Origin: Pseudomonadota bacterium
Lineage (GTDB): Bacteria; Pseudomonadota; Alphaproteobacteria; SHVZ01
NCBI GenBank assembly: GCA_016195085.1
Contig: JACQAG010000006.1
Location: 111,614-175,613, forward strand
Direction of reading: 5' to 3'
DNA length: 64,000 nt
A model generated the notes under the pieces. The model saw only the letters and a program-made list of their open reading frames with translations, was not told the DNA's origin and did not search any database. Positions 25,866-36,718 of this stretch are shown piece after piece. Within the stretch, counting starts at the first letter, position 1. Every line of letters starts with the position of its first letter. Position numbers and translations under genes: made by a program.

Positions 25866-26892
25866 GGTCGTGCATCAGGACGACGCGGCCGGCAGCCTTG
25901 CGTGCCTCCATGAGGCTGTGCGCCGCGGCCGCTTCGGCCACAGGGAAGCTCGCGGCCACTTCCGGCGTGATCTCTCCTCTCGCCACCAGACCCAGGACCG
26001 CTTTGAGGTCGGACAAGGTCGCATGCGCGCTGCCGATGAACTCGAGCTCTTTCAGGATCGCCATTGCCGGGTTGATGGCAACATTGCCCGGATCGACGTT
26101 ACCGACGATGACCATCCGACCGCCGGCCTTCAACGACCGTACGCTGGCATTGAAGGTGGGCGTTCCAGCGATCTCGATGGCCGCGTCCGCGCCATCGCCG
26201 TTGGTTAGCGCCCGCACGTCCTTGTGAAACGCCATGTCCGCCGACACCACCACCTCGCTCGCACCGGCCTCGCGCAATCGCTCGACCTTGGAGGCCGAGC
26301 TGGAGACCGCAATCGTCCGAAGCCCCATGAGCTTGGCGAGCTTGACCGTGTGGATACCGACGCCGCCGCTGGCCGCCGTGATCACGACGGTGTCGCCAAG
26401 CGCGAGGCGTGCACGGTGCAGGGCGTGGTAGCCGGTGCCGATGGCGCAGCTCACCATCGCCGCAAGATGCAGCGGGATGCCTGCCGGCACCGTTGTGGCG
26501 TTCCGCTCGGACGCCAGGACGAACTCGCCATAGCCGCCGGAAATGCCCTCGCCATAGAAGCCGGGACCCGACACGCACAAATTCTCCCGCCCGCTCCGAC
26601 AGAGTGCACAGAGGCCGCAGGCCAGGCGCTGGATCACGGCGACGCGGTCGTCTGGTTTAAACCGCGTGACCAGCGCGCCGGTTTCGACCACCGTTCCGGC
26701 GATCTCGTGACCCATTACCGCCGGCAGCTTGGTGTGCGGGAAGTGGCCGGCACGGTTGAGCAGGTCGTGGCCGCAGACGCCACAGGCCGCCACCCGGATC
26801 AGTATCTGGTCGGGTGCGGGAATCGGTCGTGCCACCTCTTCGCAGGTAAAGACGTCCGGCCCGCCGAACCTTGGAAGAACCACGGCGCGCAT
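25855..26892 (-). CDS. Zinc-dependent alcohol dehydrogenase (MDR family)
   Basis: 345-aa medium-chain dehydrogenase. Catalytic zinc residues are in CGVCGHD and GHEIAG, structural zinc in CGLCALCRSGRENLC, and the NAD(P) motif is TAASGGVGIHTVKLAK. Overlaps the hydrolase start by 11 bp. It probably oxidises an alcohol produced by the hydrolase or an intermediate of the pathway. Confidence 0.9.
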   Translation of the reverse strand: MRAVVLPRFGGPDVFTCEEVARPIPAPDQILIRVAACGVCGHDLLNRAGHFPHTKLPAVMGHEIAGTVVETGALVTRFKPDDRVAVIQRLACGLCALCRSGRENLCVSGPGFYGEGISGGYGEFVLASERNATTVPAGIPLHLAAMVSCAIGTGYHALHRARLALGDTVVITAASGGVGIHTVKLAKLMGLRTIAVSSSASKVERLREAGASEVVVSADMAFHKDVRALTNGDGADAAIEIAGTPTFNASVRSLKAGGRMVIVGNVDPGNVAINPAMAILKELEFIGSAHATLSDLKAVLGLVARGEITPEVAASFPVAEAAAAHSLMEARKAAGRVVLMHDHAG

Positions 26893-26894
26893 GG

Positions 26895-28031
26895 CTAGGC
26901 TCTCCTCTGGATCTCGGCCAGCGCCGAGGCGAGCACGCGCTCACGGTGATAGGCAGCATCGCCATAGGAGTATTCGAGCACCTTGGCGCGCCGAAGGTAG
27001 AGGTGCAGGCCCAGCTCCCAGGTGAAGCCGATCCCGCCATGGATCTGGATACCCTCGTTGCAGACCTGGCGCGCGGTATCGCCACAGAAGGACTTGGCGA
27101 TCGAAACGGCCTTGGTCAGCTCCGGCGCCTCCTCGGCGAGGGCCCAGGCGGCGTAATAGGCGGCGGACTGGCTGGCCTCGATCGCCACCGCCATGTCGGC
27201 ACACTTGTGCTTGATCGCCTGGAACGAGCCGATCGGCTTATCGAACTGTATGCGCTGGGCCGCATAGTCGATGGACCGGTCCAGCATCTTGCCGGCCACA
27301 CCGGTCATCAGCATCGCGGCGGCGGCACCGCTCGCATCCAAAAGCCGTTCAACCGATCGGCCGGAGGGATCGCCGCCGAGGATTTCGTCGCGGACGATCC
27401 GCACCCTGTCGAAGGAGACCTCGTAAAAGCGGCCGGCAGGGTCGAAAGCCTCATGCCGGCGGAGGCTCACGCCACTGCGGCTCGGTTCGCACAGCACGAG
27501 GCCGAGTTTCCCGTCAGTACCAAAGCGCGTCGCAACCAGGAGGACATCGGCGGTTTTCGCATGGGGAACCAGGATCTTCCGTCCACTCACGCTCCAGCCG
27601 TTTCCGGCCACTTCCGCTGTCATCGCTATATCGTCGGGGCTGAAACCGGCCTCCGCCTCGGCGATCGCCGGCACCATCGTCAGCTTGCCCTCGGCGATCG
27701 ACGGCAGTAGCTGCGCCTTCTGTGCCTCCGTGCCGAAGCGCGCGACGGCGTCGGTCGAGACGATGGTCTCCACCACCGGCGCCGGAACGAGGGCACGGCC
27801 GAATTCCTCTATCACGAGCGCCAGGTCGACGAAGGATAGGCCGAGTCCCCCATGCTCTTCCGGCACCAACATGGAGAAGCACCCAAGCTCCGCCAGCTTC
27901 GACCACAAGCGCGGATCACGGCCTTCGCCCGCCATCAAGGCGCTGACCTTCTTCAGATCGTAGCTCTCCTCGAGGAAACCGCGGATAGATTCTCGGAACA
28001 TGTACTGCTCGGAGCTGAAATCGAAATCCAT
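26895..28031 (-). CDS. Acyl-CoA dehydrogenase (first of a pair)
   Basis: 378-aa FAD enzyme introducing a 2,3 double bond into an acyl-CoA. N-terminal helical domain, central beta domain (VPAIAEAEAGFSPDDI), C-terminal RIQFDKPIGSFQAIKHKCADM and IHGGIGFTWELGLHLYLRR. Such closely paired genes (8-bp gap to the next) are known to form alpha2beta2 heteromers in steroid side-chain breakdown (ChsE1-ChsE2 type). Confidence 0.9.
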   Translation of the reverse strand: MDFDFSSEQYMFRESIRGFLEESYDLKKVSALMAGEGRDPRLWSKLAELGCFSMLVPEEHGGLGLSFVDLALVIEEFGRALVPAPVVETIVSTDAVARFGTEAQKAQLLPSIAEGKLTMVPAIAEAEAGFSPDDIAMTAEVAGNGWSVSGRKILVPHAKTADVLLVATRFGTDGKLGLVLCEPSRSGVSLRRHEAFDPAGRFYEVSFDRVRIVRDEILGGDPSGRSVERLLDASGAAAAMLMTGVAGKMLDRSIDYAAQRIQFDKPIGSFQAIKHKCADMAVAIEASQSAAYYAAWALAEEAPELTKAVSIAKSFCGDTARQVCNEGIQIHGGIGFTWELGLHLYLRRAKVLEYSYGDAAYHRERVLASALAEIQRRA

Positions 28032-28039
28032 GGTGGGCG

Positions 28040-29230
28040 CTACTTCGGCAGGCCGAGCACGCGCTCGGCGATGATGTTGCGCTGGATCTCCGATGAGCCC
28101 GAGTAAATGGTGAAGGCACGCGACTGCAGGAAGCTCAGCTGAAAGCGTCCGTCGGCCGGGGACAATGAATCCCCTTCGCCGAGCGGCGCCAGCGGACCCA
28201 GCGTCTCCAGTGCAGTCTCGTACATCGACTGCGTCACATGGCTCCAGTAGAGCTTCAGCATCGAAGCGCTTGGGCCCGGCGGTTCGCCCTTCAACGACTT
28301 GCTGAAGCTGCGCAGACAGTTGAGGCGCATCAGCTCGATCTCGACCACGGACTTCGCCAGCTTTTGACGCAGCACCGGGTCATCGATGGCTGCCTTGCCG
28401 CCGCGCTTCAGGGTCGACGCTGTCTCGAGGAGTTGATCGAGCTCGAGCTTGAAGCGTATCTGGCGGCCGAGCGCATCCTCCGGTCCCCGCTCATAGGCGA
28501 GCGTGGTCATGGCGATTTTCCAGCCGCCATTGAGCTCGCCGACCAGGTTCTGCGCCGGCACGCGGACATCATCGAAGAAGGACTCGTTGAACTCGCTCTC
28601 GCCGGAGATCTGCCTCAGCGGCCGAATGGTGATGCCCGGTGTCTTCATGTCGACGAGAAGGAAGCTGATGCCCTTGTGCTTCGGCAACGACGGATCGGTG
28701 CGGGCCAACAGGATGCACCACTGCGCGTATTGCGCGAAGCTGGTCCAGATCTTCTGGCCGTTGACGACGAAGTGATCGCCGTCGCGGGCCGCCTGGCACT
28801 TGACCGAGGCGAGATCGGATCCTGCGTTCGGTTCGGAGAAACCCTGGCACCAGACCTCCTCGCCCGACAGGATCTTCGGCAGGAAGCGCTGCTTCTGCGC
28901 CTCGGTCCCGTGATGCAGCAGGGTCGAGCCGGTCAGGTTCCGGCCGATGATGTTGAGCCCTTCGGGTGCCCGCGCCCGCGCCATTTCCTCGGCGAAGATC
29001 CCCTGCTCGATCAGCGTGGCGCCGCGACCGCCGTATTGCTTCGGCCAGGCGATGCCGTTCCAGCCACCCTTGAAGAGCTTCTTCTCCCAGTCGAGACGGA
29101 AGCGGGCGCGCTCATCCTCATCCTTTGGCTCGAACACGGTCCTGCCCCAGCCCGCGGGCAGGTTCGCTGTCAGCCATCGACGGAGGTCGTCGCGGAACTT
29201 GAGGTCTTCGGCGCTGTAAGCGAAGTCCAT
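28040..29230 (-). CDS. Acyl-CoA dehydrogenase (second of a pair)
   Basis: 396-aa acyl-CoA dehydrogenase. Flavin-binding WCQGFSEPNAGSDLASVK and KIWTSFAQYAQW, and the C-terminal YSGSSEIQRNIIAERVLGLP characteristic of the family. Two bp separate it from the enoyl-CoA hydratase gene that follows it on the map. It probably pairs with the upstream paralogue as a heteromer; inferred from adjacency only. Confidence 0.92.
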   Translation of the reverse strand: MDFAYSAEDLKFRDDLRRWLTANLPAGWGRTVFEPKDEDERARFRLDWEKKLFKGGWNGIAWPKQYGGRGATLIEQGIFAEEMARARAPEGLNIIGRNLTGSTLLHHGTEAQKQRFLPKILSGEEVWCQGFSEPNAGSDLASVKCQAARDGDHFVVNGQKIWTSFAQYAQWCILLARTDPSLPKHKGISFLLVDMKTPGITIRPLRQISGESEFNESFFDDVRVPAQNLVGELNGGWKIAMTTLAYERGPEDALGRQIRFKLELDQLLETASTLKRGGKAAIDDPVLRQKLAKSVVEIELMRLNCLRSFSKSLKGEPPGPSASMLKLYWSHVTQSMYETALETLGPLAPLGEGDSLSPADGRFQLSFLQSRAFTIYSGSSEIQRNIIAERVLGLPK

Positions 29231-29232
29231 CG

Positions 29233-30039
29233 TCAGCCCTCGCTCTGACGAAAATTTGGGGCTCGCTTCTCGCGAAACGCCGCGACCCCCTCGCGATGCT
29301 CCGGCGTCGTATAGGCCAGCGTCTGCGCGTAGCTCTCGTAGTCAAGCATCTGCTCGAGCGTCGAGGTCGACGAGCGATTAAGCAGCGACTTTGTCATCGC
29401 CAGCGCCGTCGGCGGACCTGCGGCGATTTCGCGGGCGAGTTTCCGTGCCTCGTCCATCAGCTGCGCTGCCGGGACAACATGGTTGGCGATACCAAGCGAG
29501 CGCGCCTCTTCCGCGCCGATCTTCTTGGCGGTGAAGCACAGCTCCTTCGCCTTGTTGAGCCCAACGACGCGGGTGAGCAGGTAGAAGCCGCCGAGATCGG
29601 GCACGAGTCCGAGCCTCGTGAAGATCTGGCTGAAGACGGCTGCCTCGCTGGCGATCAGAATGTCGGCTGCCAGCGCCAGGTTGAATCCAGCACCGACCGC
29701 CGGGCCGTTGACGGCGGCGATCACCGGCTTCTCCAGCATGACTAGAGGGCGAAGCACGTCAGCCAGAATTCCTCGGTGCCGTTTCCGCCGATCCAAGAGC
29801 TTCATGTCCGGGTTCATCGACTTGACGTCGGCGCCGGCGCAAAAGCCCCGGCCGGCGCCGGTGATGATGATGCTGACGACGTTTTTGTCTTCCGCCATCT
29901 CGCGGATGAGGCTGGACAGTTCCTTGTAGAACTGGTCGTTGGTCGCGTTCAACACCTCGGGACGATTGAAGGTGACGGTCGCGACACCTTCGGACACGTC
30001 ATAAAGCAGGGTTTCAAAGGACAAAATCGTTCTCCCCAA
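29233..30039 (-). CDS. Enoyl-CoA hydratase/isomerase family protein
   Basis: 268-aa crotonase. ITGAGRGFCAGADVKSM and VNGPAVGAGFNLALAADILIAS form the oxyanion hole; FTRLGLVPDLGGFYLLTRVVG carries the helix preceding the active site. It abuts the ligase gene with no gap (30039/30040). Next step after the acyl-CoA dehydrogenases. Confidence 0.9.
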   Translation of the reverse strand: MGRTILSFETLLYDVSEGVATVTFNRPEVLNATNDQFYKELSSLIREMAEDKNVVSIIITGAGRGFCAGADVKSMNPDMKLLDRRKRHRGILADVLRPLVMLEKPVIAAVNGPAVGAGFNLALAADILIASEAAVFSQIFTRLGLVPDLGGFYLLTRVVGLNKAKELCFTAKKIGAEEARSLGIANHVVPAAQLMDEARKLAREIAAGPPTALAMTKSLLNRSSTSTLEQMLDYESYAQTLAYTTPEHREGVAAFREKRAPNFRQSEG

Positions 30040-31584
<1,545 letters not shown>

Positions 31585-31594
31585 ATGTGGCCTC

Positions 31595-32425
31595 TTATTC
31601 CGCCGCCGCGCGCGGCGGCGGCGGAACGTGCTTCAGGTCGCCCTCGGTGGAGTCCGGCACGTCGAACCATTCCTCAGGCATGTGCCTGGGAATGCGGAAG
31701 TCGTGCGCCGGCACGATGACATCCGAGGCATCCAGCACCTTTTGCATGCTGGCGATCGTCATGCGCTCGCTTTCGCTGCGGATCGAGGGCGGCAGGAAGG
31801 TGCCGGTGAGGAACCGCATGGGCTTCTTCGTCGCCCGCGGATCGGCCGGATACCAGTTCGAGTAGTGGTCGCCCAGATCAGTGACTATCGCCGCTCTTCC
31901 CTTCTTCGTGGTGATGACGGGAATGTGCATGCCAAACGTATGCCCCGGCACCTTGAGCAGCTGCACGCCGTCCATCAGCTCGAGATCTCCGTCGACGAGC
32001 CGGAGTTGCGAAGGTCGTTTGCGGTTGAGGAGACCGATCACGGTTTCCTTCAGATAGAAGATCCGTTGCGTCGCAGCCGGATCGATCGCATGGAACATCT
32101 CGTCCCGCTGCAGGACGACGCAGGCCTGCGGAAAGAGATCCAGGTTCCAGGCATGATCGAAATGCAGATGGGTCACGATGATGATGTCAATCTGCTCGGG
32201 CTTCGCATCCACCGTCCCCAGGGCTCGGCGGAGCGCGTCGTGGCCACCGCCCTCACTCTCGATGTTGAGGCGCCTCTTCACCTCCGGCGGATCGGGCATG
32301 CCGGTGTCGACGAGCAGCCGAACCTTCCCGTTCGTCGCATACCACGTGTGGATCGGCTCGCGAACGATGCCGCCACCCTGGGGAATGAACAGCTCTCCCA
32401 GTCTGAGCGAGTGGATCTCGAACAT
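31595..32425 (-). CDS. MBL-fold metallohydrolase, lactonase-like
   Basis: 276-aa metallo-beta-lactamase-fold hydrolase with the HxHxDH motif in VTHLHFDHAWNLD, later VPGHTFGMHIPVI and DLGDHYSNW. The general type is that of N-acyl-homoserine lactonases, but in this setting it may cleave a lactone or thioester in the pathway. The ATG at 32425 (MFEIHSLRLGE) is preferred over a longer frame that overlaps the OB-fold gene. Confidence 0.85.
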   Translation of the reverse strand: MFEIHSLRLGELFIPQGGGIVREPIHTWYATNGKVRLLVDTGMPDPPEVKRRLNIESEGGGHDALRRALGTVDAKPEQIDIIIVTHLHFDHAWNLDLFPQACVVLQRDEMFHAIDPAATQRIFYLKETVIGLLNRKRPSQLRLVDGDLELMDGVQLLKVPGHTFGMHIPVITTKKGRAAIVTDLGDHYSNWYPADPRATKKPMRFLTGTFLPPSIRSESERMTIASMQKVLDASDVIVPAHDFRIPRHMPEEWFDVPDSTEGDLKHVPPPPRAAAE

Positions 32426-32465
32426 CTGCCGTTCCTCCCACACGAAGCGCTGCGGTTTTCCGCAG

Positions 32466-33404
32466 TTATCCTGCTTTGTCGTCGATGATCTCGAAATGGG
32501 AAATGTCGTCGAGCGAGCCGGTCCGCTTGTCGCGCCAAACCGCACGAACCCGCGTACCCGGCTTCACCAGCTCCTTCGCGCGCTTCATGTCGAGGCCGGC
32601 CACAGTATGGATGAGCCGCGTGGTGGCGCCGTCGAGCATGATCTCCGCATAGATATAGGGCGGCGGCTGCTTCTGCCCCTTGAACTCGAGATAGATCACC
32701 GACATGGCGCGCACCGTGCCGGTCTGCTTGACCTCGACCCAGGTGCCGGTCGGCTTGTGCGTGATGTCGCAGATCTCGCGCGGCGGCAGGAAGGCGCCAT
32801 CACCATCCGGTGCGCGCACCCCCATGATGCGCCGATTGGTCTTGATCTCGTCGAAGAGACGGCCGTAGTACGGCCCGAAGGCGTGCTCGTAGTGCAGGTC
32901 GAGCGTGTAGGGGACGACCTCGATCGGCGCGGCGGGCGCCTCCAGGGAACGGATCTTGCCGACCGGCGCGTTCGGTGCGGGGCGGAAGCCTTCGATACCG
33001 AGAATGCTCTTCTCGACGTCGGGCGCCCAAACCGCCTCGACCCGCATCCCGACCGAAAGGTCCCCATAGGCCGCGCCGACCAGTCGATGCGGGAAATCCA
33101 CATCCGAGCCATCGATGCGGATGAGCCCGATCATACCGGCGTCGGTTTCGGTGAATGCGGTCAGCGCTCCGGTCGTGGGCGCCTCGATCAGCTCGAACTC
33201 GGAGTCGCCGGAGAACGGGCAGAAATCCTGCGCGGGCACCACGACCTTGCCGCTCTTCTTGAACTTGGATCCGACGATGCGACGGCGGCCGATCTCGGCG
33301 AGGAAACTCCCAACCGCTTTGCCCGGCGTCAGCGTATAGGGCATCGACAGGACGCTTTTGAACGCCGGCATGTCGATCGGATGAGCGCTCGGGATCGGTA
33401 GCAT
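32466..33404 (-). CDS. Tandem DUF35/OB-fold acyl-CoA-associated protein
   Basis: 312-aa protein with two DUF35-like halves (about 10-140 and 165-312); in each an OB-fold pattern is visible (GALTAFTETDAGMIGLIRIDG; TGTVRAMSVIYLEFKGQKQPPPYIYAEI). The zinc-ribbon Cys set usual in this family is mostly missing; only a CPFSG remains. DUF35 proteins are partners of thiolases and MaoC-like hydratases in steroid and acyl-CoA breakdown, and two thiolase-fold genes follow directly. Confidence 0.8.
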   Translation of the reverse strand: MLPIPSAHPIDMPAFKSVLSMPYTLTPGKAVGSFLAEIGRRRIVGSKFKKSGKVVVPAQDFCPFSGDSEFELIEAPTTGALTAFTETDAGMIGLIRIDGSDVDFPHRLVGAAYGDLSVGMRVEAVWAPDVEKSILGIEGFRPAPNAPVGKIRSLEAPAAPIEVVPYTLDLHYEHAFGPYYGRLFDEIKTNRRIMGVRAPDGDGAFLPPREICDITHKPTGTWVEVKQTGTVRAMSVIYLEFKGQKQPPPYIYAEIMLDGATTRLIHTVAGLDMKRAKELVKPGTRVRAVWRDKRTGSLDDISHFEIIDDKAG

Positions 33405-33416
33405 CGCCAGGTCTCC

Positions 33417-34568
33417 TTAAGCCGCGAGCACGGCAAGCCCGCGCAGATTCGCCCAACCACCGCCGGACTGGGCAAGAGCCAGCTTGGCGCCGGGGATCTG
33501 CATCTGGTCTGCCTTGCCCATCACCTGGGAAGCGGCCTCGATCACGCGGATCAGGCCGGCGGCGCCTATTGGATTTGCGCCGGCGCAGCCGCCCGAGGGA
33601 TTGACCGGGATGTCGCCATCGAACTGGGTCGCGCCGGACTTAATCAGTGCGGCCGCTTCGCCCGGTGCGCAGAGCCCAAGGCTCTCGTAATAGCTGAGCT
33701 CGAAGCAGGTATAGGGCTCCTGCACCTCGACCACGTCGAATTGCCGCCGCGGATTGGTGATGCCGGCCGCGCGATAGATGCGGCGCGCCGCGATCGCCAG
33801 CGGCTCCGAGACCACCATCGAGCGCGACGGTGCGTTGTCCGCCTCGCAGAAATAGCCCATGCCGCGGATCCAGGCTGGCCGGTCCGTCGACTTCGCGGCC
33901 GCCTTTTCCGAGGACAGCACGATCGCCGCGGCCCCGTCGGAGATCGGCGGCACGTCTAGGAGCTTGATCGGCCAGGCCAAGGGCTTGGAGGCCAGCACCT
34001 CCTCGACCGTGACTTCCTTCTTTACGTGAGCATGAGGGTTGCGCATGGCGTTCTTACGGTTCTTGACCGCAACCATCGCCGCCGCTTCCTCGGTATGACC
34101 GAGCACATCCATGCGCGCCCGCCAGTAGGCAGCCGAAAATCCCATGATGCCGACGGCGAACTCGCGACCCCAGAATGGATCGTAGAGCGTCGAGATCGAG
34201 TATTGCAGGGCGCCTTCCGACAGCTTGTCGTATGCCACGACGAGGACGCGCTCGGCGAAGCCACCGGCGATCTGGTAGTAGCCGGCAAGCGCCCCTGCGA
34301 GACCGGTGCCGCCGCCGCTGGTGATGCGCACGAGCGGCTTTTGCGAGGCGCCGATCGCGTCGCACACCCACTTCTCCGGCTGATTGACCGCAGCGAACAG
34401 CACCGGACCCGTGGCGACGACGACAGAGTCGATGTCCTCCATCGCAAGCTTCGCATCGGCAAGCGCGCGGTCGACCGCTTCGCGCACCAGACCCGCCTGG
34501 CTCACATCGGTTCGGCGGCGCGAGTGATGCGTCTGGCCGAGACCAACGATACCAACGTGACGACCCAT
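33417..34568 (-). CDS. Thiolase-fold protein (acetyl-CoA acetyltransferase / lipid-transfer type)
   Basis: 383-aa thiolase-superfamily protein. Features: GIVGLGQTHHSRRRT start, ITSGGGTGLAGALAGYYQIAGG around the site where classical thiolases have the nucleophilic Cys (no Cys seen there), and NPSGGCAGANPIGAAGLIRVIEA near the C terminus. Lack of the Cys in the usual TSG..GG position resembles Ltp2-like retro-aldolases that work with DUF35 partners; inferred. Starts 3 bp after the next thiolase gene. Confidence 0.85.
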   Translation of the reverse strand: MGRHVGIVGLGQTHHSRRRTDVSQAGLVREAVDRALADAKLAMEDIDSVVVATGPVLFAAVNQPEKWVCDAIGASQKPLVRITSGGGTGLAGALAGYYQIAGGFAERVLVVAYDKLSEGALQYSISTLYDPFWGREFAVGIMGFSAAYWRARMDVLGHTEEAAAMVAVKNRKNAMRNPHAHVKKEVTVEEVLASKPLAWPIKLLDVPPISDGAAAIVLSSEKAAAKSTDRPAWIRGMGYFCEADNAPSRSMVVSEPLAIAARRIYRAAGITNPRRQFDVVEVQEPYTCFELSYYESLGLCAPGEAAALIKSGATQFDGDIPVNPSGGCAGANPIGAAGLIRVIEAASQVMGKADQMQIPGAKLALAQSGGGWANLRGLAVLAA

Positions 34569-34571
34569 GGA

Positions 34572-35693
34572 TCAGGCCTCCAGGGTTACGACGCAATGCG
34601 TCTGCATGCCGACGCCGCCCCAGCCATGGACGATCGCCGAGGAGGGGTTCCGCAAGTCGTAAGTGTCCGGATAAAGCAGCTGACGCGACGCTTCGGCAAG
34701 ACGCACGAGCCCGGTCGCCATGATCGGATCGGCCGGCAGTGAACCGCCCGAGCGGTTGACCACGGTCCCGCCCTCGCTCTTCAGCAAATCGATGCCGTGG
34801 CCCGGCTTGGCCAAGCCCAAGGCCTCCATGACCATGAGCTCGCCGACAGCCGAGGACGCGCCAAGTTCGGCGAGCGAGGCTTCCGGCCTCTTCCATCCGG
34901 CGCGCGCATAGGCGGTCTTCGCCGCCTTCTCGCAGGCTTCAAGGGCGCCGGCGCTGCGCGCTGCGAAAGAATGGCGGTCGGCCGAAGCGCCAAGCCCGGT
35001 GATCCAGACCGGCGTCCGGTTGATGCGACGCGCGATCTCCTCGGAGACCAGCAGCACCGCGACCGCGCCGTCGACCGGGCGCGACATCATCAGCTTCGTG
35101 AGCGGCCGGGCGACGTTGACCGAAGCCAGCACGTCCATCTCGCTGGGGACGCTCGGGATCTGAACCTTGGCGTAGCGCGACGCGTCGGACCACCGCTTGA
35201 CGGCGAGACCGGCGAGATCTTTGGGCGCGAGCTTGTGCTTGGCCAGATAGCGCTGCGCCTGCATGCCGCTGGCCGCGCGGTGGTCGAAGCCGACCGGACG
35301 CTGATAGAACGGCTCGCACTGGGTCGCGTAGAAGGCGTTGAAGTCGGATTCCGACGGTTTCGAATAGGCGATGATCAAGCCGATATCGGCGCCGCCGGCG
35401 GCGATCTTGGTGGCACCGTAGAGCGCCGCCCAGAGACCGTCTTCCTCGACCCGCGACTCTTCCTTGTGATGCGCCCCCATGGCGCCGAGGAAGCCGCAAT
35501 TGGAGATGCTGCGGCCGTCGAGGACGTCACTGCCGGAGTCGATGATGAAGTCCACGTCGTCCAGGTCGAGCCCGGTTCCCTTGAACACGCCCGCCACCAC
35601 CGAGGAGATCAGATCAATGTGCTGGGCCTCGCTCCAAGCCGAACGAAGTTCGGTTTGTGCGGAGGAAATCACCGCTACCTTGCTGGGCGTCAT
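34572..35693 (-). CDS. Thiolase-fold protein, second paralogue
   Basis: 373-aa thiolase-superfamily member. N-terminal VAVISSAQTELRSAWSEAQH, central GGADIGLIIAYSKPSES in place of the classical Cys region, C-terminal NRSGGSLPADPIMATGLVRLAEASRQLL and the His-containing GWGGVGMQTHC. First gene of the operon; the ATG at 35693 lies close to the divergent regulatory region. It may form a heteromer with the gene behind it. Confidence 0.82.
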   Translation of the reverse strand: MTPSKVAVISSAQTELRSAWSEAQHIDLISSVVAGVFKGTGLDLDDVDFIIDSGSDVLDGRSISNCGFLGAMGAHHKEESRVEEDGLWAALYGATKIAAGGADIGLIIAYSKPSESDFNAFYATQCEPFYQRPVGFDHRAASGMQAQRYLAKHKLAPKDLAGLAVKRWSDASRYAKVQIPSVPSEMDVLASVNVARPLTKLMMSRPVDGAVAVLLVSEEIARRINRTPVWITGLGASADRHSFAARSAGALEACEKAAKTAYARAGWKRPEASLAELGASSAVGELMVMEALGLAKPGHGIDLLKSEGGTVVNRSGGSLPADPIMATGLVRLAEASRQLLYPDTYDLRNPSSAIVHGWGGVGMQTHCVVTLEA

Positions 35694-35967
35694 GCCTTCA
35701 TTTCCGCATCTATAGGTGGCCAGCCGGACCGTCAAACGCCGCAATCAGCACAATCAACAGGTCCGGCGCTGCATTCGCGATACGCACAGTGCCCACTGGA
35801 TAGGCAGGCTGTCAAGCACAAAAGTCGAAAATTTATCGGGAACGCGAAAACCGACGGAGACGTTGGAACGGTGATTAGCCGCGTTTTTACTGGAATCTTG
35901 CGCCGTGACCGGGAGAGGCAATATACTAATGGATCCGAATATGTTTCGGGTTTTAAAGGGTTAATCG
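35694..35967. promoter_or_regulatory. Divergent promoter region of the cassette 2 operon and TetR gene
   Basis: 274 bp, AT-richer than the neighbours, between the first thiolase gene (minus) and the TetR gene (plus). An AAGGG ribosome site precedes the TetR ATG. The location makes it the likely operator region for the TetR-type regulator; I could not identify a clear palindromic operator by eye. Confidence 0.45.
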
Positions 35968-36714
35968 ATGTCCAAGGATTTTCGCGAGACGGCGCTGCAG
36001 GCCCGGATTACGGGCGACGATTTCGGAAGCTTCGTCACCGCCGCCGCCGATCGCTGCCGGGAGGACACCAGCGAGCGCAAGCAGGACCGCAGCAAGCGGC
36101 GTGAGCAGGAGATCCTGAGAGCCGCCATTCGGGTTTTTGCCCGAGACGGCATCTCTCGCGCCCGCATCGGCGACGTCGCCGCGGAGGCGGGCATGCCGGT
36201 CTCCTCGATTTACGAATACTACCAGAGCAAGGAAGACCTTGCCTATGCGGTGCCGGCCTCGCATCTCGGCCGGTTCTTCAGCGAATATGCTGAAGCCGCG
36301 GTCGGGAAGAAGACCGCGTGGGAGCGTCTTCGCCTTTATCTCTGGCTCGCAGCCGACTTCGCCCGGCGCAACCCCGAATGGGCACGGATGCTCTACCTTG
36401 AGATCTGGCCGAGCGTCATGATCGGACAGACACCGGTCCGCAAGGCGCTCGACGACTACGTCCGCGTCATCGTCTATCTACTGCGCCAGGGCGCGGCCGG
36501 CGGCGAATGGCAGGCCGAGCGGAATCCCTATGAGATGGCTGCGATCCTCACCGGCAGCGTTAACCAGGTCATCATCACCTGGCTGCTCTATCGAAAGCCA
36601 TCGAACCTAATGAAGGCGGTCGACTCAATGATCGAGCGCGTCATGACGTTGCTGCCGACGAACGAGCTCAGGCCCGGGAAGCGGATGAAGAAGGCAGCTG
36701 GCCGGAAAGGCTGA
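35968..36714 (+). CDS. TetR/AcrR family transcriptional regulator
   Basis: 248-aa repressor. After an unusually long N-terminal extension of about 40 residues comes the TetR helix-turn-helix (RRREQEILRAAIRVFARDGISRARIGDVAAEAGMPVSSIYEYYQSKEDL), then a ligand-binding helical domain. Divergent from the operon and likely to control it in response to an acyl-CoA or free acid; inferred from position. Confidence 0.92.
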   Translation: MSKDFRETALQARITGDDFGSFVTAAADRCREDTSERKQDRSKRREQEILRAAIRVFARDGISRARIGDVAAEAGMPVSSIYEYYQSKEDLAYAVPASHLGRFFSEYAEAAVGKKTAWERLRLYLWLAADFARRNPEWARMLYLEIWPSVMIGQTPVRKALDDYVRVIVYLLRQGAAGGEWQAERNPYEMAAILTGSVNQVIITWLLYRKPSNLMKAVDSMIERVMTLLPTNELRPGKRMKKAAGRKG

Positions 36715-36718
36715 TTGC